6,119 nucleotides of DNA from CAYGXH01 sp964354485. GTDB taxonomy: Bacteria > Bacteroidota > Ignavibacteria > UBA10030 > SZUA-254. Within the stretch, counting starts at the first letter, position 1. Each line of letters starts with the position of its first letter. The stretch is taken from positions 1 through 6,119 of the forward strand of contig CAYGZY010000053.1 in NCBI GenBank assembly GCA_964354485.1. The letters run 5' to 3'. The translations under genes and the position numbers were made by a program. Under the pieces are notes generated by a model that did no database searches, was not told where the DNA came from, and was given only the letters and a program-made list of their open reading frames with translations. Below are positions 1 to 5,761 of the stretch, piece after piece.

Positions 1-2217
1 CAATCGGTTAAAACTATGAACATCGTCACCCGGCAAGAGCGGCGCCAGGGAGAGTTTGGCCGGTTCAACGCGGGATACGGCACAGATGACCGGTATGTCA
101 CCAGCGGTAATGTTAATATTTTCCGTGCTGAGCACCGCCTCTCGCTGATCGGTCTTTCAAACAATATAAATCAACAGAATTTTTCTACACAGGATCTCCT
201 GGGTGTCATGAGCGACGGAGGTCAGCGCAGAGGGGACCGCGCCGGCGGTATGTTCGGACGCGGGGGCGGGCGAGGAGGAGAGTCGGGAGGAGGAAGGCGG
301 GACTTCGGGGGTGGTCCGTCATCAGGAGGGGGACGTTCGGCCGGTAATTTCATGATCGGAGAACAGAGCGGCATATCTACTGCACATTCACTTGGCTTAA
401 ATTACTCAGGGAATTTTGCGCAGAAAATGAATGTGGCGGGGAGTTATTTTTTCAATCTGACCGACAATAGTAATCCGCGAATTCTGAACAGACAGTATAT
501 GCTGTCTGAGGATTCAAGTACTTTTTACGATGAGAACAGCAACACAGACCGGAAAAACTACAATCATCGCTTTAATTTCCGGTTAGAATCGGATATCGAT
601 TCTTCTAATTCGGTTATCATCACGCCGCGCCTTTCCCTTCAGGATAATCAGTCGGTAAGTTCAACGGATGCACTGAATCGTACTCAGTCCGGCGAACTCC
701 TGAATCAATCCTTCAATGATAATCATACAAACACCGACGGCTATAACTTTCAGGGTAACCTTGTTTATCGGCACAGATTTCAAAAGACTGGCCGGACGGT
801 CTCAATCGACCTCGGACTCGGTAACAATCTTAAAAAGAGCACGAGAACGATGAGCTCGCTCAACTCATATTTCACAGAATACTCAAGCGACACCGATACA
901 ACCGACCAGAAGTCTGATATACGAACCGATAATTATTCTTTCTCATCAAATGTCATGTTCACCGAGCCAATAACATCCTCCGGCCTGCTACAGATAAACT
1001 ATGATTATGGATACTCGAAAAATAAATCCAATAATAATACCTACGATTACAACGAACTCCTCACAGATTATACCGAACTGAATCAGTTACTGTCGAATCT
1101 GTACAAGAACGAATATACAACCCAGAATGCAGGCCTTGGATACCGTCTGCGGAAGGAAGGAATAAATGCAACGGCAAGAATATCATACCAAATTGCGACT
1201 CTGAAGGGAGAGCAGTTTTACCCGTCTTCGTATACACTTACCAGAAAGTTCTACTCTCTTCTTCCGGACGTGATGTTTAACTACGAATTCTCCCGAGGCC
1301 GCAATCTTAGGGTATTTTATCGAACATCGACAAACTCCCCCGGTATTGCACAGCTTCAGAACGTTGTCGATAATACAAATCCGCTCCTTCTATCCGCGGG
1401 TAATCCGGAGTTAAGACAGTCATACAGTCAGAGCGCTCAGGCACGACTTATGCTTTCAAACACAGAGAACGCGCAGAGTTTCCTGATATTCTTAGATGCA
1501 AGCTATACGAAGGATTACATCGGCAATTCGACATTAATTGCCCTGCGGGACACGGTGGTCCGGGGCAACATCGTTCTTAATCAGGGAATGCAGTTAACTT
1601 ACCCGGTCAACCTTGATGATAACTGGAGCATCAGGTCATTTTTAACGTATGGATTTCCTTTCGATTTTCTTAAGAGCAATCTAAATCTGAACGCTGGACT
1701 TACGTACAGCAAAACGCCCGGTCTGATTAACGGTGTAGTGAACAAGGCAAACGTATACAGTCTCACTCCGGGATTTGTACTGGGCAGCAACATCACCGAA
1801 AAGATCGATTTCACACTGTCGTATACTGCAACCTTCAACATAAACAGAAATACGATTCAGACTGAACTCGACAACAACTATTATACACACAGAGCGGGCA
1901 TGAGATTCAACTGGATTTTCTGGCAGGGTATTGTCATACGCAACGATATGAGCAACATGTTGTACTCTGGATTAGGTGAAGATTTGGATCAAAACATACT
2001 TACCTGGAATTTCAGCGTAGGAAAGAAACTGTTCACTAACGATCGTGGTGAATTGACGCTGACAGTATATGACATACTGAATCAGAATAAGAGCATCCGG
2101 CGTACGATAACGGAGACGTATATTGAGGATGTCAGATCGCGAACGCTTACACGATACCTGCTTCTGACTTTTACATACAATCTACGACAATTTCAAGAAC
2201 CAAGAAGAGAATGGTAA
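1..2217 (+). CDS. Outer-membrane beta-barrel protein, TonB-dependent-receptor-like (OMP_b-brl_3 type), 5' end missing
   Basis: The reading frame is open from base 1, so the true start lies outside the window; the first Met (base 16) is internal. What is seen: an N-terminal stretch (NIVTRQERRQGEFG, AGYGTDDRY, LIGLSNNINQQNFSTQDLLG) typical of the junction between plug and barrel in Bacteroidota outer-membrane beta-barrel family proteins. After it come a Gly/Arg-rich segment (about residues 67-110 counted from base 16) and some 600 residues of alternating polar/hydrophobic beta strands rich in Tyr, Asn and Thr. The C-terminus is a strand-like LLLTFTYNLRQF followed by a short basic tail. Family members usually run 800-950 residues and begin with a signal peptide, a carboxypeptidase-regulatory-like domain and a plug, so roughly 150-200 residues are probably missing. 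Location is inferred to be the outer membrane; the substrate cannot be told. It is the first visible gene of a three-gene operon, with 49 bases to the next start. Confidence 0.87.
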   Translation, partial: QSVKTMNIVTRQERRQGEFGRFNAGYGTDDRYVTSGNVNIFRAEHRLSLIGLSNNINQQNFSTQDLLGVMSDGGQRRGDRAGGMFGRGGGRGGESGGGRRDFGGGPSSGGGRSAGNFMIGEQSGISTAHSLGLNYSGNFAQKMNVAGSYFFNLTDNSNPRILNRQYMLSEDSSTFYDENSNTDRKNYNHRFNFRLESDIDSSNSVIITPRLSLQDNQSVSSTDALNRTQSGELLNQSFNDNHTNTDGYNFQGNLVYRHRFQKTGRTVSIDLGLGNNLKKSTRTMSSLNSYFTEYSSDTDTTDQKSDIRTDNYSFSSNVMFTEPITSSGLLQINYDYGYSKNKSNNNTYDYNELLTDYTELNQLLSNLYKNEYTTQNAGLGYRLRKEGINATARISYQIATLKGEQFYPSSYTLTRKFYSLLPDVMFNYEFSRGRNLRVFYRTSTNSPGIAQLQNVVDNTNPLLLSAGNPELRQSYSQSAQARLMLSNTENAQSFLIFLDASYTKDYIGNSTLIALRDTVVRGNIVLNQGMQLTYPVNLDDNWSIRSFLTYGFPFDFLKSNLNLNAGLTYSKTPGLINGVVNKANVYSLTPGFVLGSNITEKIDFTLSYTATFNINRNTIQTELDNNYYTHRAGMRFNWIFWQGIVIRNDMSNMLYSGLGEDLDQNILTWNFSVGKKLFTNDRGELTLTVYDILNQNKSIRRTITETYIEDVRSRTLTRYLLLTFTYNLRQFQEPRREW

Positions 2218-2253
2218 TCTTCTTTTTATATCATAAATGAAACGATTAATTAT

Positions 2254-2258
2254 GAGGA
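2254..2258 (+). promoter_or_regulatory. Ribosome binding site that decides the Spy-like start
   Basis: GAGGA lies 8 bases before ATG 2267. The upstream candidate ATG 2237 is preceded only by AT-rich sequence without a Shine-Dalgarno match. Using it would put a charged 10-residue extension before the signal peptide. Confidence 0.6.
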
Positions 2259-2266
2259 ATAATCCG

Positions 2267-2644
2267 ATGATCAAGACTATATTGCTCACAGTTACAATCG
2301 GAGCAATGATAATATTTCTGTGTGGAACCACAAAAGCACAGCCGATGCGAATGTCTGTTGACGAGCGTGTCAAATTATTAACGGAACAGCTATCACTATC
2401 AAAATTACAGGCAGACAGTGTCCGAATAATCTACCAGCATGCCGACAGTCTGCGGACAAAATTATTTGAATCACGGCAGGGTGATCGAACCGGCATGCGC
2501 GAATCAATGCGAATAATTCAGGACAGCGCAGACGCAAAAGCCGAAATTTTATTTACAAAAGAGCAGAAGGAAAAATTCAGCGGGATAAGGAAGCAGCGAC
2601 AGCAAAGAAGGGCGCCGTCTCCCGAATCCCCTCCGAACAGGTAG
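2267..2644 (+). CDS. Small exported Spy/CpxP-like periplasmic protein
   Basis: A 125-residue protein. I place the start at the ATG at 2267 rather than the in-frame ATGs at 2237 or 2252. GAGGA at 2254-2258 sits 8 bases before it, and the protein then opens with a clean signal peptide (MIKTILLTVTIGAMIIFLCG, then TTKA; likely cleavage after Ala24). The mature part is helical and charged, with two LTxxQ-like motifs, LSKLQ (residues 44-48) and FTKEQ (96-100). Paired LTxxQ motifs mark the Spy/CpxP family of periplasmic chaperones and stress or metal sensors. The tail is Arg/Gln-rich and then Pro-rich. Similarity to Spy is by motif and layout only, so a chaperone or sensor role is inference. It lies between the barrel gene and a lipoprotein gene on the same strand, which suggests a periplasmic partner for that envelope system. 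Confidence 0.75.
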   Translation: MIKTILLTVTIGAMIIFLCGTTKAQPMRMSVDERVKLLTEQLSLSKLQADSVRIIYQHADSLRTKLFESRQGDRTGMRESMRIIQDSADAKAEILFTKEQKEKFSGIRKQRQQRRAPSPESPPNR

Positions 2645-2673
2645 TAATGGAATCAACTTCTGATAAATAAAAC

Positions 2674-3528
2674 ATGAATGGTAATATGAGCAACACGCGA
2701 TCTACCCCGATATATGCACAAAATCTTTTAGTCGTATGGTGCATCATTTCATTGATTTACATGGCCGGCGCCGGATGCAATTCAGTCGAGATTCAGAGTT
2801 CATGGATTAATCACAATATTGCAATCGACGGTGTGAGGGGAAGCGACTGGGACGGTGTAATGTTAAAGATCGATAATGAACCGGTAGGAGTCGGTTTCCA
2901 AAACGACAGTGATTATATCTATCTGCTTTTAACTACATACGACCAAAGCCTACAGCGACAGATTATTTCCGGAGGGTTCACGGTCTGGTTTGATCGTAAT
3001 GGCGGCGATGAAAAAACCTTCGGAATACACTTTCCGCTGAGCCCGGCACAGAGAGATTTTTCCAAACGACCCGAGCTGAGAGAAGGCAAGTTTCCGGAGG
3101 AGAATACTCCCCTCGATGAAATTCCGTTCAGTACTGCTGAGATGGAAATTACGGGACCATCGGGAGATAAAAAGCAGAGGGTGAATATTAATCAGCTTAA
3201 ACAGATAGAAGCTAAGATCGATATTTCCAACGGATACCTGACTTATGAATTAAAAGTTCCGCTGACGGATAATGGATCGGATCCATACGTCATTGGTACA
3301 CCGGCCGGGGCGACAGTCGGTATTGGTATTGAAACAGCAGGTCGGTCGAGAGAACGTAACTCAGAGTTCGAGCGCCGCCGGCGTGATGCAGAGGAACCAC
3401 TGGGTGGGACGGAAGATGTCGGAATGGGGAGGGGTGGAGCAAGCGACAGGGTTTCGCGTAGCGGTGTCGGTCAGACTGAGCCATTGAGCTTTTGGGCGAA
3501 GGTTAAGCTGGCGTTAAAGGGCTCCTGA
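2674..3528 (+). CDS. Putative lipoprotein with CBM9-like / DOMON-like beta-sandwich domain
   Basis: A 284-residue protein that I do not recognise as a named gene. A hydrophobic segment (residues 18-33) ends in GAGC, a relaxed lipobox with Cys35 as the probable lipidated residue. Just after it, 'IAIDGVRGSDWDG' (49-61) is the usual opening of CBM9-like and related carbohydrate- or haem-binding beta-sandwich domains. It is followed by strands including YIYLLLTTYD (81-90) and FTVWFDRNGGDEKTFGIHFP (102-121). The C-terminal 60 residues are low complexity, with an Arg cluster (FERRRR) and a GMGRGG segment, before a short amphipathic end. No strong Shine-Dalgarno is seen; ATG 2674 follows an A-rich stretch and ATG 2686 is a possible alternative. 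It starts 29 bases after the Spy-like gene, so co-transcription is likely. It is probably a periplasm-facing outer-membrane lipoprotein; the ligand is unknown. Confidence 0.68.
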   Translation: MNGNMSNTRSTPIYAQNLLVVWCIISLIYMAGAGCNSVEIQSSWINHNIAIDGVRGSDWDGVMLKIDNEPVGVGFQNDSDYIYLLLTTYDQSLQRQIISGGFTVWFDRNGGDEKTFGIHFPLSPAQRDFSKRPELREGKFPEENTPLDEIPFSTAEMEITGPSGDKKQRVNINQLKQIEAKIDISNGYLTYELKVPLTDNGSDPYVIGTPAGATVGIGIETAGRSRERNSEFERRRRDAEEPLGGTEDVGMGRGGASDRVSRSGVGQTEPLSFWAKVKLALKGS

Positions 3529-3611
3529 TATGAATATAACAATCACAAAACGGATTTTCTGCGGTTGTAGGTGCTGAGAAAGTGTAATATTCTTCCCTTT
3601 TAATGATGAAT

Positions 3612-3631
3612 AAGCCAAAATTGCGGCTTTT
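3612..3631 (+). terminator. Weak candidate terminator of the envelope operon
   Basis: AAGCC (3612-3616) and GGCTT (3625-3629) can form a 5-bp stem with an 8-base loop, running into TTTT (3628-3631). It is the only hairpin with a T run that I see between the lipoprotein gene and the csp promoter candidate, but it is short. Confidence 0.25.
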
Positions 3632-3640
3632 GTAAAGTGT

Positions 3641-3669
3641 TTGGAATTTATCATAATTATCATTATATT
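3641..3669 (+). promoter_or_regulatory. Candidate sigma70-type promoter of the first csp gene
   Basis: TTGGAA (3641-3646) and TATATT (3664-3669) are separated by exactly 17 bases. That is 4/6 and 5/6 matches to the -35 and -10 consensus, in an AT-rich stretch. The predicted transcription start is near 3676, giving a leader of about 230 nt before the csp start codon. A long leader is common for cold-shock genes. Confidence 0.45.
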
Positions 3670-3675
3670 AAAATC

Positions 3676-3907
3676 GCAATCAACAGTACACCGTTGTAAT
3701 GCTTTTTTTTCCCCGAGGGGATGCTTCAGCTACGAACATGCCTATGCACCGATAGAATCCTGCAGAAGGTAGTGTCGCCAGCAAAAGCTCGAAACAGTAA
3801 TTGTGTCGAAAGACCCAAGTATTGTAACGGGTAGTTATAAAGCATACAAAGCAGGCGTACACCGCACCGAAGGAATCGGTACAACACATAACGAAAGGAT
3901 TTGTTCC
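3676..3907 (+). promoter_or_regulatory. Long 5' leader of the first csp gene
   Basis: The gap between the lipoprotein gene and the csp start (3529-3907, 379 bases) holds no convincing gene. Its second half would be the transcribed leader. Visible elements are a T8 tract (3703-3710), CCCC/GGGG flanking GA (3711-3720), a hairpin ACCGA/TCGGT with loop AGGAA (3866-3880), and the Shine-Dalgarno AAAGGA (3894-3899), 8 bases before ATG 3908. Long structured leaders control E. coli cspA-type mRNAs by temperature; the same role here is inference. Confidence 0.4.
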
Positions 3908-4108
3908 ATGGAACAAGGAACAGTCAAGTGGTTCAATGGAGCCAAAGGTTTCGGCTTCATTTCCCGCGGTAACGGCGAAGACGTCTTCGTCCATTTCAAA
4001 GCAATAGTTGGTGACGGTTACAAGAGTCTCAACGAAGGCGATAAAGTGGAATTCGACATCGAGCGCGGACCGAAGGGATTCCAGGCCGTAAACGTACAGA
4101 AGATCTAA
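3908..4108 (+). CDS. Cold-shock domain protein (CspA family), first copy
   Basis: A 66-residue protein, the usual length of bacterial CspA-family proteins. It begins MEQGTVKWFN and carries RNP1 (KGFGFI, residues 13-18) and RNP2 (VFVHF, 26-30), the two nucleic-acid-binding strands of the five-stranded OB fold. Trp8 and several Phe residues supply the expected aromatic patch, and the end (GPKGFQAVNVQ) is also typical. The start is set by AAAGGA 8 bases upstream and by family alignment. The frame stays open upstream to a GTG at 3803, but that 35-residue extension has no family counterpart. The family binds single-stranded RNA/DNA and acts as an RNA chaperone or antiterminator in the cytoplasm. 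It is followed by a strong terminator and then a second csp gene. The long leader suggests post-transcriptional control. Confidence 0.95.
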   Translation: MEQGTVKWFNGAKGFGFISRGNGEDVFVHFKAIVGDGYKSLNEGDKVEFDIERGPKGFQAVNVQKI

Positions 4109-4122
4109 CGATCTTTGAGTAA

Positions 4123-4161
4123 ACCCCGGATGGACATTGTTCATCCGGGGTAATATTTTTT
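4123..4161 (+). terminator. Strong intrinsic terminator between the two csp genes
   Basis: CCCCGGATG (4124-4132) pairs perfectly with CATCCGGGG (4142-4150). Pairing can extend inward (GAC/GTT with one G-U) to an ATT loop, and outward by one A-T pair. A T6 tract (4156-4161) follows after TAATA. It starts 15 bases after the first csp stop codon. Confidence 0.85.
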
Positions 4162-4180
4162 GAGAACAGGAGAACAGTGT

Positions 4181-4384
4181 ATGCCAGAAGGCACAATAAA
4201 GTTTTTCAATCAGACAAAAGGATTTGGATTCATCACTAACGAATCTGGTGAAGACATCTTCTTCCACAAGAGTAATGTAAAGAACACCGGTTTCCGGAGC
4301 ACATTAGTTCAGGGAGATAAAGTACAATTTGAAGAGAAAGTCGAGCAAAAGGGTAAGCGTGCGTACAACATTTGCCGCATCTGA
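4181..4384 (+). CDS. Cold-shock domain protein (CspA family), second, divergent copy
   Basis: A 67-residue protein beginning MPEGTIKFFN. RNP1 (KGFGFI, residues 13-18) is intact; RNP2 reads IFFHK (26-30), so the usual final Phe is Lys. Position 8, Trp in most CspA proteins and in the upstream copy, is Phe. The end (QKGKRAYNICRI) is more basic than in the first copy. The start is set by AGGAG (4168-4172), 8 bases upstream; an in-frame TTG at 4160 would add seven residues not found in the family. Only 72 bases separate it from the first csp gene, and most of that is a terminator, so it has no obvious promoter of its own and may depend on read-through. It probably binds single-stranded nucleic acid, perhaps with altered preference. 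Confidence 0.93.
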   Translation: MPEGTIKFFNQTKGFGFITNESGEDIFFHKSNVKNTGFRSTLVQGDKVQFEEKVEQKGKRAYNICRI

Positions 4385-4442
4385 CGGAGGGAAAAATCTT
4401 ACTACATTACTTCTCCCGTTTTAGTTAAACATTCCGATTTTC

Positions 4443-4482
4443 AATCTCCGCGTTTCAAATATACGACCGCGGAGATTTTTTT
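4443..4482 (+). terminator. Intrinsic terminator after the second csp gene
   Basis: AATCTCCGCG (4443-4452) and CGCGGAGATT (4468-4477) form a perfect 10-bp stem with a 15-base loop, followed by a T7 tract (4476-4482). The last stem bases overlap the T tract. It lies about 60 bases after the csp stop. Confidence 0.85.
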
Positions 4483-4526
4483 AACTCCCAGCTGTATCCT
4501 TTGCATCCTCCGCGTTTTAATTTTTT
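4468..4526 (+). terminator. Possible alternative second hairpin sharing an arm
   Basis: CTCCGCGTTT occurs at 4446-4455 and again at 4508-4517. The second copy could pair with CGCGGAG (4468-4474), the right arm of the first terminator, giving a 7-bp stem with a 33-base loop followed by TTTTAATTTTTT (4515-4526). The remaining bases up to 4598 show nothing else. Confidence 0.3.
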
Positions 4527-4598
4527 AAAGCACACAAACCCGCACGCATTGATGTATAACTCCCGATTAAACGCACATAGGAATATACCAATAACTCG

Positions 4599-5189
4599 TC
4601 ATGGAGCTGTAAGTATCAGCTTCCCGTTCTGACTTACCCTTACCCAGTACGCTTTACCGGGAATAAGGGTATTCGACGGTATGTAACCGGAATCGTATGT
4701 GAAGTAATCTGTTATCACAATTCCGGGAGGATTTTGCATTATGGTACTCGTTTCAACCGGTTTCGATATCGAACCAATAAGGTTCCACCCCTCATTTACG
4801 TTGATCGTATCAATGAGTATATCTACCCCCGATAAATTAATACTTTGAGGAGAACCAAACTTCAACCAGTAGCCGGCACCATTCAGCATTCTCTGGATGG
4901 ATTGGTAACCTTCTATCTGGTTATATCGGAAGGCCGGGGGTATTGATGAATTAAAGAGGACATGGACAGAATCATTCGGTACAATTCGCGGATTGGAAAC
5001 GAGGTTCCAACTTGTCTGTAATTCCACGATCGCCGTATCTACATTAAGAGCTGCGCCGTAAAGAAACAGTGTATCCTGAGAGGATTGAGCGTTGTGTGTT
5101 AAGATAATGTGACCTGTTTTAAGTCCGGGGCTCATCGGATGAAAAGATACATTAATAGTTTTGGTTTCACCTGCTGCCAGGTAATTCAA
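4599..5189 (-). pseudogene. C-terminal fragment of a choice-of-anchor D (Hydin-like) surface protein
   Basis: The frame gives 196 residues but has no credible start; its first codon here is TTG, and there is no ribosome binding site. Residues 5-48 (LAAGETKTINVSFHP to LFLYGAAL) are the last part of an ASPM/SPD-2/Hydin-type Ig-like domain, as in choice-of-anchor D proteins. Then come two related units of about 61 residues. The first runs from WNLVS (61) to GYWLKFG (106-112); the second from WNLIGS (135) to AYWVRVSQNGKLIL (180-193). Such endings occur in secreted proteins of Ignavibacteria and related Bacteroidota. No type IX sorting signal is seen after the second unit. Intact relatives are long and begin with a signal peptide and further domains; here they are replaced at about 5177-5189 by the end of a GxxExxY gene. 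Convergent with the csp genes. Confidence 0.7.
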
Positions 5190-5476
5190 TCCTTGCCGAT
5201 ACGAACATCCTCTAAACTTGTAAGCGCTTTCAGCTCAACTAGAATCTTACCATCAACTAAGAAATCCGCACGTCGAGTTCCGATTTCTTCTCCATCATAG
5301 TGAATCGGCATTTCTACTTCTCTTGCGAAATCAATCCCGGCTTTACCCAGCTCTTTTGCCAGTGCCCGCTGATAAATCACTTCCTGAAATCCATTGCCAA
5401 GGGTATTGTGTACTTTCATTGCACATCCGATAATCTTTTCCGTCATTGCAGAATACTTGTATTCCCCTTTTATCAT
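5186..5476 (-). CDS. GxxExxY protein, truncated and frameshifted at its 3' end
   Basis: A 96-residue reading frame of the GxxExxY family (PD-(D/E)xK-like nuclease fold), which is usually about 120-130 residues. The signature is G29-x-x-E32-x-x-Y35, preceded by IIGCAMKVHNTLG. The likely nuclease-like residues are Asp71 and Glu81-x-Lys83 (ADFLVDG, VELKA). The start is ATG 5476, preceded by GGGAGG 6 bases upstream; an in-frame ATG at 5503 lacks such a site. Family members continue after 'LEDV' with roughly 'HLAQ..NYLEAYNLE.GLLINFG...L.FKR'. Here the frame reads LEDVRIGKD and stops, while GLNYLAA continues in another frame. So one base was probably lost near 5190-5197 and the last 25-30 residues are gone. 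Cellular role in bacteria is unknown. A repeat element lies 36 bases upstream. Confidence 0.8.
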   Translation of the reverse strand: MIKGEYKYSAMTEKIIGCAMKVHNTLGNGFQEVIYQRALAKELGKAGIDFAREVEMPIHYDGEEIGTRRADFLVDGKILVELKALTSLEDVRIGKD

Positions 5477-5482
5477 TTTCAA

Positions 5483-5488
5483 CCTCCC
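5483..5488 (-). promoter_or_regulatory. Ribosome binding site of the GxxExxY gene
   Basis: On the minus strand GGGAGG lies 6 bases before ATG 5476. It is the strongest Shine-Dalgarno match in the window and fixes the start of the GxxExxY frame. Confidence 0.7.
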
Positions 5489-5515
5489 ATGATTGGATAT
5501 CAACGTTCAATCACC

Positions 5516-5638
5516 GTCTGAACCGCTGATAAGTGTGATAAAATGATATTTATGATGACTGCTCCGTAATCGTATTTTCCCTTCATCATTCCATCATACC
5601 CATCAGTGGTCCATCATATTCATCAGCGGTCATACATT
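5516..5638. repeat. Tandem repeat unit 1 (123 bp)
   Basis: Begins GTCTGAACCGCTGAT. It matches unit 2 over 115 bases (5516-5630) with five substitutions that I count: A/T 5531, A/G 5548, C/A 5559, G/A 5565 and T/C 5607. Its last 8 bases (CATACATT) replace the outer inverted-repeat bases found at the end of unit 2. Confidence 0.85.
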
Positions 5639-5761
5639 GTCTGAACCGCTGATATGTGTGATAAAATGATGTTTATGATGAATGCTCCATAATCGTATTT
5701 TCCCTTCATCATTCCATCATACCCATCAGCGGTCCATCATATTCATCAGCGGTTCAGACGG
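5639..5761. repeat. Tandem repeat unit 2 (123 bp)
   Basis: Has 15-bp perfect arms of its own: GTCTGAACCGCTGAT (5639-5653) and ATCAGCGGTTCAGAC (5745-5759). On the minus strand its right side holds a 20-bp near-duplicate: ACCGCTGATG followed by AATATGATGG, then ACCGCTGATG followed by GGTATGATGG. Confidence 0.85.

Noticed and set aside
1599..1890. Minus-strand frames inside the barrel gene
   Set aside because: They overlap fully with a well-supported coding sequence and show no domain or ribosome binding site.
2237..2266. Upstream ATG start for the Spy-like gene
   Set aside because: It has no ribosome binding site and would bury the signal peptide behind ten residues.
3272..3487. Alternative frames on both strands inside the lipoprotein gene's C-terminal region
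   Set aside because: They arise from the Arg/Gly-rich composition of the real gene and have no start signal of their own.
3803..3907. N-terminal extension of the first csp gene from GTG 3803
   Set aside because: The 35 extra residues have no counterpart in the family, and a good Shine-Dalgarno sits before ATG 3908.
4092..4100. ACGTACAGA, a match to the core of the E. coli cold-box
   Set aside because: It lies in the coding end of the first csp gene (VNVQK codons), not in a leader, and is explained by the protein sequence.
4160..4180. TTG start adding seven residues to the second csp gene
   Set aside because: AGGAG lies inside that extension, 8 bases before ATG 4181, and the family begins at the MPEGT position.
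3680..4267. Long minus-strand open frame of 195 codons across both csp genes
   Set aside because: It is antisense to two certain csp genes and their terminator; its composition mirrors their codons and it shows no family features or ribosome binding site.
5300..5521. Plus-strand frames opposite GxxExxY (also 5109-5300)
   Set aside because: They are shadows of the minus-strand gene with no recognisable protein features.
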